Source: Alectoria sarmentosa (Eukaryota > Ascomycota > Lecanoromycetes > Lecanorales > Parmeliaceae). Taken from it: DNA of 64,000 nt. The number at the start of each line of letters is the position of its first letter. Position 1 is the stretch's first letter. The notes below the pieces were generated by a model. It did no database searches and was not told the origin of the DNA. It saw nothing but the letters and a program-made list of their open reading frames with translations. Below, in pieces: positions 55,676-64,000 of the stretch. The stretch is from contig WOGZ01000029.1 in assembly GCA_009733775.1 (NCBI GenBank), positions 142,886 through 206,885 of the forward strand, written 5' to 3'. A program made the position numbers and the translations under genes.

Positions 55676-57916
55676 ATGCCCCGAGCACCAGATCGCACCT
55701 TCTCCTTTGATAACGACGACGAAATAGCTCTCGACGCAAACCGGAGAAACTATCTTTCTCAAGACAACAATGCCTTCCGAGAAGTGCAGCCTTCTTCTCC
55801 TCCAGCCTACACAGACTCCCCGACCAGACGCTACGACGACCGTCCGCCTTCACCTCCAGCTCATCGATATACGCCCTACCAACTCTCCCAATCGACCGGT
55901 CCCTTCGTCTCTCAAACGCCCCGCCCTCAGATTGCAGTAAACACTAGAGAAGCCCAAGAGGGTGGACACGGTAGTCAGGACCTGAGTCACTCCGCTTCAA
56001 ACGGGACTGCCTCAACCATAACCCCTGGAGCCGATAACTTGGGGGACAAAGCTGTTGGCGGTGGAATGACAGGTATCGCCTTGGGCGTTGCCAATACGAA
56101 CGAACGGGAAAGTGGTCTAGAAGCATTACGGTCGGTAGACCGCACACAGGCAGCTAGAGGTCTTCCACCAGAGCGTTACGACACGATGCAGACGGATATG
56201 CCGTACACACCTACTCTATCTCATAGTCGCGATCCATTCGCCTCCCCAGCTCCATCACGTAGGTCAAATCCATTCGAAGATGAGAGAGGTGACATTTCAC
56301 CTTCACCTGGAGATCTCACACCCCGGGCCTACCCTTCTACGCACAGCATTCCCATGAGCGAGTATCCTCCACAAGATGTCTACGAAAATGGTCGCAGCTC
56401 CTACACGGACAATCCTTACAAACGTTTCTCTACCGCGTGGGATGCCCGAGTAGGTCGAGGTGATATTGACCCAAACGAGATTGAAGATGATGGCGATGAT
56501 TATGGGGCACCACGGCCAAGGAGATCGATGCTAGGCATAAATGGCGAAGGTGCGGCTACTGCAACTGAAGGTGCTGCTGCTACCGGAGGTATCTTAGGCG
56601 CACTTGGTGGTCTTGTAGGGAAAACATCCGCCGGTAGCCACGGGGCACGGGACCTTTCTGGCCAATATGGAGCTGTCCCAGGGTCATCCGGACCCGGGTT
56701 TGATGTCGGTGTTGAGAAGAGCGCTTGGCTGAGCAAGCAGGCCTCTGGAAGAAGGAGATTGCAGTGGATCGTGGGCTCCATTGTCGTTTTGGCAATCATC
56801 GGTGGGATTGTTGGCGGAGTGATTGCGGCCGTACGCAGCCGCAATTCTAGCAGCTCTGACGATTCCTCGTCCAGCAAATCCTCTGCACCAACTGATAGTG
56901 ATTTGGACACGAATTCACCAGAGATCCAGAAGCTGATGAACAATCCTAATCTCCACAAGGTCTTCCCAGGAATGGACTACACACCATTCAACGCGCAATA
57001 TCCTGCGTGTCTGACTAACCCCCCTAGTCAAGATAATGTCACAATGGATATCGCTGTGCTGTCGCAGCTCACCAACGCCGTCCGGTTATACGGAACCGAT
57101 TGTAATCAGACGCAGATGGTTCTCCATGCCATCGATAAGCTGTCACTCCCGGATATGAAGGTATGGTTGGGCGTATGGCTTGACAACAACAGCACTACCA
57201 GCAACCGTGGCCTCGATGCTATGTATCAAATCTTATCTCAGTACGGCGCCAGCCCTTTTGCCGGAGTCATCGTTGGTAATGAGGTTCTTTACCGCAAAGA
57301 CATGACAGAGGCACAGCTGAGCGATCTCCTCGGGGGCGTCAGGACGAATTTCACAAATCAAAAAATCGACCTCGATATCGCCACCTCAGATCTGGGCGAC
57401 AACTGGGTAGAGAACCTTACGGAGAACGTTGACTATGTCATGTCGAATATTCACCCGTTCTTTGCGGGGATCACGGTGGAATTAGCAGCTGGCTGGACGT
57501 GGGATTTTTGGCAGGAATTTGATACCATCTTGACCACTGGGACGACGAAGCAAAACGTCATCTCAGAAACTGGCTGGCCGAGTGGAGGTGGTACAGATTG
57601 TGGAGAGGCTACTACCTGCGTCAATGGTAGTGTGGCGGGTATCGATGGAATGAACACGTACATGGAGACCTTCGTTTGTCAAAGTCTGACGAATAAGACA
57701 AACTACTTCTGGTCAGGACCTTTTCTGTCGCTCGATTGTCGCATTCAGCTAACAGCTTTTGGTCGTTCTAGGTTCGAAGCCTTCGATGAGCCATGGAAAC
57801 AGAGTCTGAACACGCCGGGCAAGGAATGGGAAGACAAATGGGGTTTGATGGATCCTGGTCGAAACTTGAAGGCCGGGTTGACCATTCCCAATTGTGGAGG
57901 CCAGACTGTCACTTAG
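55676..57916 (+). CDS. GH17 glucan endo-1,3-beta-glucosidase, type II membrane protein
   Basis: A wall-remodelling beta-1,3-glucanase of the btgC/Scw type. Exons 55676-57711 and 57772-57916 give 2181 nt, 726 residues. A long cytosolic, Pro/Ser/Asp-rich N-terminus is followed by a signal anchor (LQWIVGSIVVLAIIGGIVGG), a Ser-rich linker and the GH17 TIM barrel. Catalytic motifs: the acid/base in GVIVGNEVLYR and the nucleophile Glu in ISETGWPSGG, plus NAVRLYGTDCNQ and YVMSNIHPFFAG. The 60-bp intron is frame-neutral and stop-free; splicing gives the conserved NYFWFEAFDEPWK, so the spliced form is right. The end reads LTIPNCGGQTVT. Confidence 0.94.
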   Translation: MPRAPDRTFSFDNDDEIALDANRRNYLSQDNNAFREVQPSSPPAYTDSPTRRYDDRPPSPPAHRYTPYQLSQSTGPFVSQTPRPQIAVNTREAQEGGHGSQDLSHSASNGTASTITPGADNLGDKAVGGGMTGIALGVANTNERESGLEALRSVDRTQAARGLPPERYDTMQTDMPYTPTLSHSRDPFASPAPSRRSNPFEDERGDISPSPGDLTPRAYPSTHSIPMSEYPPQDVYENGRSSYTDNPYKRFSTAWDARVGRGDIDPNEIEDDGDDYGAPRPRRSMLGINGEGAATATEGAAATGGILGALGGLVGKTSAGSHGARDLSGQYGAVPGSSGPGFDVGVEKSAWLSKQASGRRRLQWIVGSIVVLAIIGGIVGGVIAAVRSRNSSSSDDSSSSKSSAPTDSDLDTNSPEIQKLMNNPNLHKVFPGMDYTPFNAQYPACLTNPPSQDNVTMDIAVLSQLTNAVRLYGTDCNQTQMVLHAIDKLSLPDMKVWLGVWLDNNSTTSNRGLDAMYQILSQYGASPFAGVIVGNEVLYRKDMTEAQLSDLLGGVRTNFTNQKIDLDIATSDLGDNWVENLTENVDYVMSNIHPFFAGITVELAAGWTWDFWQEFDTILTTGTTKQNVISETGWPSGGGTDCGEATTCVNGSVAGIDGMNTYMETFVCQSLTNKTNYFWSGPFLSLDCRIQLTAFGRSRFEAFDEPWKQSLNTPGKEWEDKWGLMDPGRNLKAGLTIPNCGGQTVT

Positions 57917-58123
57917 CTGCTGACTGGCACCATGCAAGCTGACTTTTTGGCGTTTTGGGGATGAAAAAGCATGGGGATGCATGGGTGGTGGATTGTACAT
58001 TTACACTTTGCATTGAAGCGCTCATGGCTACGAGGAATATGCAGATATTTGAGTAGGTTGAGGATAACTCTGTACGTCTTGAGTCCCATGCTTGGAGACT
58101 TTGTAGCATAGCATAGTACAGCG

Positions 58124-59094
58124 TTAGCGCTCTGCCATGGTCATCGATCGGATGCCTTGCTCGATCATATTCTCTCCAGAAGTGTCTTCCTCTGACTTGA
58201 ACCAATGAATGCGTGTGGACTCGCACCAGGACGTTCTGTCAAAGTCGGGCATAGGCCTTGAATCCGTCTTTTGCATGAAAGTCTGGAAGATGCGACAGGA
58301 TCCTTGCTTCGTGCTCTCCGCAAGTGACGACAACAAGCTAGATGGAGAGATGAGCCGACGGTTGTGGTGTTGCGGAATGAGATGAGGGTCTTTGGTATCG
58401 GAAATCACTTACCCTTGAATATACATCTGCAGATCGGAGCCAATGGACAAGACAGGCGTGGCAATTCCCAACGCGGTAGCGTAATGGAAACATTCAAGAT
58501 GCGGGGCAAAGAGAAAGGTGGTATTGTTGAGTTTGGAAAAGGCGTCGGGGGTTTTGACGACGGTATAGCCAAGGCTTTCGAGAATGGTCTCGTCGAGCGA
58601 GTTGAAGATGGGGTCTTGGAAAATGACGTCTCGGATGTAGTGTCTCTTGCCTGCAGATCTGGATTCAGTAGCTTGGGGGATACTGCAGTCTGTATTTGGG
58701 CATTGGCCTCAGTACCTAGTATGCCGAGTATGGAAATCAGAGCCGCAAGCTCATAAGACGAACTTTCTGACCCCGTCGTCATGCTTCCCAAGCCCAGGCA
58801 GATGCACTGCGTAACGGCAACATTCTGGGCGGGTAATATGTCTTGCTCAAACATACGTGACAGGCTCTTGAAACAAATCGATTCTCTCCAAATGGGAGCA
58901 TAGTGCTTGCGCAGTCTGTCTAGATATGTCTCGAGGGTGTATTTCGTTTGGGTTGATTTCCCATCTTCGAGACGGATGCCAGTGGCCTGGAGACTTGTGA
59001 TGCCTCGAGGGCCTTTGATGACGTGGGTCCAGCCTGAGGAGTCGCTGATTTGCTGAAGTTTGCGCTGGGGTGGTGGCTTCTTGCGGCGAGTCAT
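58124..59094 (-). CDS. SRR1-like domain protein
   Basis: Exons 59094-58716, 58650-58413 and 58337-58124 give 831 nt, 276 residues. A basic start (MTRRKKPPPQRKL) is followed by SSGWTHVIKGP. The SRR1 core has CICLGLGSMT, SSYELAALISILGILG, then after splicing RHYIRDVIFQDPIFNSLDET, LGYTVVKTPDAF and FAPHLECFHYATAL. SRR1 proteins were named for a plant clock and light-signalling gene and also occur in yeast and fungi, where they are linked to heme or transcription; the molecular activity is unknown. Without splicing intron 1, the frame shifts and the core is lost. The third exon is less certain. Confidence 0.88.
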
Positions 59095-59981
59095 GCTACC
59101 CAAGGAAAGGTACTTTCTTCTTTGACTCGTTTCACGGAGGAAATGCCGGTGCGGTCAGGGGACTACGGGTAAGATCTTTTAACACAGAGCCAAGTCCAAT
59201 ACCGTTGGAAAAGACAAGGGGGGAGATTTCATGGCCATTATACGAGTAAGCATTGATTTTGGCCTCTGGTTAGCAGCAGTCCTCTCGAAGCAACACATTA
59301 TACATGCTTGATCAAGGTAAGCTGCTGGACCTGGTATCAAGGCTCTGCAAAAATCATTCGAATCCGATCTTCAGAAGTAAACAGTCCTCTTACTTACGCG
59401 GAGCCTCTTCGTTCAACTGAAGATGCTTGATTCACGATTTTTCACGATTGCCAAACTTGAAAGCAGCCGGCTTTGCTCCGGGCTTCGTCTTGTCAGCCTT
59501 GGAGCCTCTGAGCCTTGCAACCTTTCAACCTGTCATCCAGGTCGAAAGCTCTGATTCATAGTTGGATGAAGATGGAAGGCATTCGCTTGCTATTTTTTCA
59601 GAAGCACTACTCTTACTCACACTCATCTTCCTACTCTCTACGATGAGCTGTCGTAAACAGAGTATTGAACAATTATATGGCCGGAGAACACACGTGAATT
59701 ACGACGGCTTTGGGAAACGTGTCTCTCTCTGGCCGAGGCAAAGCCTCTGAAGTGTATGGAGAATGAATTCTATGCTTTCTGAATGATTCCAAGGGTATTG
59801 AGAAGAATTAGCTTGGAACCTTCATATCATTCGCCGTCTCCCATGTGATTGTGCGTGTACTGTCGGCTGATAAAGTATGCCATCATCCATGATATGATTA
59901 TGATTGTGCTTTTGATTCTACTTTTCTCTATCATTTGCCACCATTTCGCTTAGGGGGGAAAAATCCTCCTACCTCCTTTCA
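59095..59981. other. Intergenic
   Basis: No supported gene. Upstream of the pseudogene at 59982. Confidence 0.5.
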
Positions 59982-60678
59982 ATGGCCATTATCATGGCAA
60001 CACCCGTTGGCAACGAGGCCGGACTTCCAAGACCAAATCAAGATGTAATGCCAGCTTTCAGCCAGACATCTATGTAGCGTGCTTCATTGTGACTGTAGCG
60101 GCGACCATTGCGGTCACGCTTCGCTTGCTATCCAGACGACTGGCCAAGACGTGTCTGTGGTGAGATGACTGGATCATTGTTGCAGCATTGGTGAGTGTTA
60201 ACGGTCGTAAAGGTTGAGTGGATTTCTCTGACGGGCATCCCTTCGTTTGGAGCTTTGTATGTCTCTCTAAGCCCTTTCCCACTCCGCTGTTCAAATACAT
60301 GCAGAATCGAAGACTGGCTGGACGTTGACAGACCCGAGTTGGACTGGAGTCGGCACATGGGTCTGGAGCATGGCAGAGTCATTCTGTTCGGTCAAAGCAG
60401 CTTGCCTACCAACGATGAGGCCTCTTCTTACTCTCGCCAAAGCTCACCCATCACATGCAAAAAGTACGAGCACCAAGTCATCAAAGGACATCAAGTCGGC
60501 CAGCAGCGGAAGCAAAGGTGGTCGGTCCTCTTTCACGGACATGGAGCCCACCTCCGCCCTCATCTCTGAGAAAAGGTCCATATTAAAGTCTGGACGAATA
60601 CTTTATCTGGAGGGCGGAGATGGCTCCTTAGAGATGAAGAAGCCGCCTCACGCGCGGCAGAAGGCGAGGTCCAAATAG
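59982..60678 (+). pseudogene. PTH11-like fungal rhodopsin-domain receptor, broken and internally deleted
   Basis: Two pieces of one family lie side by side. At about 60062-60190 the frame gives YVACFIVTVAATIAVTLRLL then SRRLAKTCLW*DDWIIVAAL, the first helices and the W-DDW signature of the PTH11/rhodopsin-like family, with a TGG-to-TGA stop where WWDDW is expected. The upstream ATG region (59982) is in another frame. At about 60330-60678 the frame gives WSMAESFCSVKAACLPTMRP then a polar Ser/Lys tail, which is the last helix and cytosolic tail. Helices 2-6 (about 130-150 codons) are missing. Frameshift, stop and deletion together show a dead gene. Confidence 0.82.
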
Positions 60679-61134
60679 ACGTATGCCCACCCTTAGCGGC
60701 ATTCTGGCCAAGACTTGATATTCTGTTGGATACTGAGGTCGGAGAAAAGGCGCTATTGTCTTTGCTGGAGCCCAGGTAGTTGGGGCTAGCAAGGATATGA
60801 CGCGGTGGTGCGTGTCTGCATGAGCATGACAGTGTTCAGGGTCGGGTCGTTCCTGGGAAAGGTACAGGATGCTTTTATGACATTGCATAGATTATGGATG
60901 ATAGATTTATAAGTAGACCGCCCATCTGATCAAGTGACCATTGGCTGTACACCGTATGGACATCCTTCCGAAGAACCTTTTATATGTTCATGCGAACGAG
61001 CGCGAGGGTGAGGCTCGGCCCATCAAAGTGGGGGGCACCAGGGGGGGGATCGGGGAGGGCGCCAAGGCCCAAGGCAGAAGATGAAGCGGTTGAAAGAGAA
61101 AGACTTGAAGTCAAAGACGAATTGTTGAGTGATG

Positions 61135-61172
<38 letters not shown>

Positions 61173-62160
61173 GGTGCAACATAAAGGACCCTACCCTAAT
61201 CTCAGGGCGGGGGAAGTCATATCAAGTCCTCCACGTTGGAGTCCATGTCGATACTTTACTCCATGTCAGATACAATATTCTATCTTTGATGCCAAATCTT
61301 GCCTTCGGATGCTGATGCTGACTAATACTGACCTCCAGGGTCTACCGTCACCGTCCCCCAGAGAGTAAAGTACTTACCTTACGCTTTGAGTCCTTTAATC
61401 GTAGCCCTACTATTCGCTCCGCTCATACAAATATAGGTACCTAGCCTCTCAGTCTCTGAGAGCTGAGAGCCGAAGAGCTAGTGCCCAGCATGGTAAAGTA
61501 AGATTCAAGATTGCCGCTGGGAGCTCTTAGCGTTACAAACGGGAGAATATTGCAGCTTGCATTCTTCACACTCATTGGTTAATGACTGATGAGACTTATC
61601 TTTTTCTGCATAGTCCTGCACAGTGCTGCATACTTAGTGCATGCCTTATTAATGCAAAAAAGTGCTGAACAATGGAAGGCTCTTCTCTAACCGCCCATCA
61701 CTTGCCCTCTCCCAATCACATTGGATCAGCTCTAGAATCAGCCCTCTAGCAGGCTTGCTAGCCTATAGCTACTTACTAGGTACCAACCACCAATACCCAT
61801 ACTCCCTATCATCTAAGGTAGGTAGCTAGCTATGGCCGCTCGGAAGGTGGGGTACCGTGGGGACTGGTCCAATTGCTTGGTCCAGATGCCCGGTCCCCTC
61901 TGCTCCCCTCTGCTCTGCTCTGCTCTGCCTCTGTCCTGCGACCCTGGCGCGGCTACAGCTTCAGCTGTGTCAAAATTGAAAAGCACTCCGCTGCCTCCCT
62001 CCTCCCTGCTCCATCCCTTCATCTAGGTATTCTTTCATAACCATCGTTCAAACCCTCACTGTCGACCAAGCACGTTTCAGCATCCTCTCTTTCTCAAGCA
62101 CTGAGCAAGTCTGCTTACTCGGATTGAGAGTACCTTCCATTACCCATCACCACATTCACA
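60679..62160. other. Intergenic with minisatellites, promoter of the BIM1-like gene
   Basis: A 7-bp minisatellite lies at 61130-61174 and ctctgctctg repeats at about 61898-61927. The CT-rich stretch before ATG 62161 is typical of a fungal promoter. No gene supported. Confidence 0.5.
61130..61174. repeat. 7-bp minisatellite (tgatgaa)n
   Basis: About six tandem copies of a 7-bp unit. Confidence 0.9.
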
Positions 62161-63034
62161 ATGCTTAGTTCACCCCAACTGCTCCTCGTCGCCACGATAT
62201 GTCTCTCCCTACTCTCCATCCTCGTCTCCTCACACACCGTCATCACATACCCTGGAATGCGCGGCGATAACCTGCATACAACTGGCAACATCACTGGGTT
62301 CAACGGCAGCGACATAGCCGGAACCAACGGTCTCGGCGTTGGCAGCGACAATACATATCCCTATGGCATGCAATGGATCTATCCTTGTACGATTAGCACT
62401 TCTAGTTGTTCCTGGGCTGCTTGATGCTAATGGCTCCCCAGGCGGCGGCATGCCCATGTCCACCAATCGAACAAAATGGCCTGTAACAGGCGGCGCTATC
62501 GGTGTTCAGCCTGGCTGGTTCCAGGGCCACTACAACGCTCTTTTCTACATCAATCTTGGTGACGGTACGGTGCCTGAAAATTATTCCCTGATCATGCAAC
62601 CGGTGTTTGGAATCGTTGGGCCAGACAACTTTGCCTACAACGGTTCCTTTTGCCTGCCCCAGGTGCCACTGCCGGTAAATTATACAGCGGTGATTGGGAC
62701 CAATGCGACGATTCAGATCGTTGAGGCGGCGCAGCATGGAGCGGCCTTGTTCAATGTGAGTTTTGGCCAGCTTTCTCGGCACTATTCAACGTGAGGGGTT
62801 TTAGAACAGGCCGCTGACAGTATGGAAATACAGTGTGTGGATATCACGTTTGCAGACCCTCAAGATGTGGCGGAGGTCACGCCTGACAATTGCGCGAACA
62901 CTTCGGATATCACTCTCCAGTATGTCTACAGTACCAATAGCCAGACATCGCATGCGGAGATTCTCCTCTCGAGTAAAGTCACCTGGATGGCTTCCATACC
63001 TTTCGCCGTGATGGTCATGTGGGGGCTGCTGTAG
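62161..63034 (+). CDS. BIM1-like (X325) copper-binding surface protein
   Basis: An LPMO-fold protein of the X325/BIM1 type; in Cryptococcus Bim1 aids copper uptake, and these proteins lack polysaccharide oxidation. Exons 62161-62386, 62442-62755 and 62834-63034 give 741 nt, 246 residues. The signal peptide (LLLVATICLSLLSILVSS) would be cut just before His, giving the mature N-terminus HTVITYPGMRGDNL with the His brace. Other blocks: PYGMQWIYPCGGMPMSTNRT (built across splice site 1), GWFQGHYNALFYINLGDG, FGIVGPDNF, FCLPQVPLP and FNCVDITFADP (across splice site 2). Several N-x-S/T sites and a hydrophobic C-terminus (WMASIPFAVMVMWGLL) suggest a GPI-anchored protein. Introns are 55 and 78 bp. Confidence 0.93.
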
Positions 63035-63942
63035 AAGGCGAGGAATATCGACAGACTTGAGAGGCAAGAGGCTTTATGGAGTAGGAATTCAAAGTGGCAT
63101 GCTTTGGTAAAGTAGCTTTCTTGAATCATCTCCTTATTGGCCACGGCGTTTCCTATCCTTTGGCTAAAAGGGGCTGCATGGCCGGAGTTCGGTTTTACGG
63201 GGCTGGCGCTATTTGGGGCTTGACGGTGGGATACCATATCTCAACGTTTATTACACGCCATGGACACGTTATGCCACTTGGAAAGGATACTACTATAGAT
63301 CCCATCTCATACCGGACTTTCAAAGACCTCGCCTTCTGCTGATACGGATCTTGGGATCATGCTTTTCTTGCGCCAACTAATCCAGCTCTCTCCTGACCTC
63401 AACGCCTCTCTCGATTCTCACATCCGACTTCCTTTACTCACTCTCTGTCCCCTGCCAACTCGCCCACGCCCACTCTTATAGATGCCCCACCCTCTTTCCA
63501 ATCCCCTTCCCTCCAATCCACTCCTTGGCACTAACCCTCTCTTCCACCTCCCTCTTCCCCAAAGTTGGTGTCACATCACATCACTGTCCTCGGATCCCTT
63601 GAACCTGACCTCATCTTCGAAACGAAGTGACTCGGTCTGTCTTGGTCGTTATTTAGGAGCTTGTTCAGACAGATTCGCTGCAAAGGTGCTGCGGAAACAT
63701 GGCCGAGTACGGCAGGGTATGGTACAAAATCGTCCGAGACAAATCAAAGGTCAGAGGATGCAAGATTAATTACGACAAGCGATAAAGTGGAGTTGCAAAG
63801 AAAGACAAGAGTCAAAAGGCCTCCTTCATTGACACCAGATATGACACATTTTCCATTTCCTAACGTGATGCACCTATGTAATGCTCATTCTATTTCCAAT
63901 CTGTTCTCAAAGAGGTGACAATTAAATTGAAGAACGGATATT
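63035..63942. other. Intergenic to window end, no gene seen
   Basis: Pyrimidine-rich patches (about 63370-63560) may be a promoter for a gene beyond the window. Short frames are not convincing. Confidence 0.4.

Positions 63943-64000
<58 letters not shown>
63943..64000. repeat. (CA)n microsatellite at window end
   Basis: A pure CA dinucleotide run continues to the last base, so its true length is unknown. Confidence 0.95.

Overview
The window comes from a filamentous ascomycete (Pezizomycotina). The genes carry short GT-AG introns, mostly 45-100 bp, with CTGAC/CTAAC-like branch sites. The protein families are fungal: an RTA1-like protein, a PTH11/rhodopsin relic, a BIM1-like X325 protein, a GH17 type II membrane glucanase and an SRR1-like protein. 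One retroelement has been mutated to about 20% GC with stop codons at CAA-to-TAA sites, the mark of repeat-induced point mutation (RIP). The class is uncertain; Dothideomycetes or Leotiomycetes would fit.

Layout. 0-3 kb: the 3' part of a gene for a disordered protein, converging on a five-exon VMA16 (V-ATPase c'') gene. 3.4-11.0 kb: a gene-free, very AT-rich block. Read on the minus strand it still holds the remains of a Tad/I-like LINE: gag zinc knuckles near 9.8 kb, endonuclease N-terminus near 8.6 kb, reverse transcriptase YIDD box at 6.6 kb and an RNase H-like end near 5.3 kb. 11.3-24.7 kb: EMC1, an atypical short-chain dehydrogenase, a secreted double-psi beta-barrel protein, RNA 3'-phosphate cyclase, an unnamed secreted protein, PET191, WBP1 and a complex I 9.5 kDa subunit. 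26.7-45.3 kb: a steryl-ester-hydrolase-like lipase, an RTA1-like membrane protein, a large GPI-anchored Ser/Thr/Pro-rich wall protein, a one-TM protein, a hypothetical coiled protein and BCS1. 45.6-64 kb: a seven-exon NAPE-PLD/FMP30-like metallo-beta-lactamase, an epoxide hydrolase, a 1578-residue disordered protein, a GH17 glucanase, an SRR1-like protein, a broken PTH11-like receptor gene and a BIM1-like protein. The window ends inside a (CA)n run.

The genes do not form one pathway. There is a loose set of mitochondrial and secretory housekeeping genes (PET191, complex I subunit, BCS1, FMP30-like; EMC1, WBP1) and a set of cell-surface or secreted proteins (DPBB protein, GPI wall protein, GH17, BIM1-like, 318-aa secreted protein). 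BCS1 and the FMP30-like gene, and WBP1 and the complex I subunit, are divergent pairs with short shared promoters.

The most interesting signal outside the genes is a family of related long introns (134-168 bp). They sit in the dehydrogenase, twice in the metallo-beta-lactamase gene and probably once in the lipase. They share a 3' end (ctgactccgaaa) and an internal gcgagac...gcaggag core, which occurs in both orientations. They look like introner-like elements, i.e. mobile introns. All exon joins were worked out by hand from reading frame, splice sites and family knowledge; no alignment was run.
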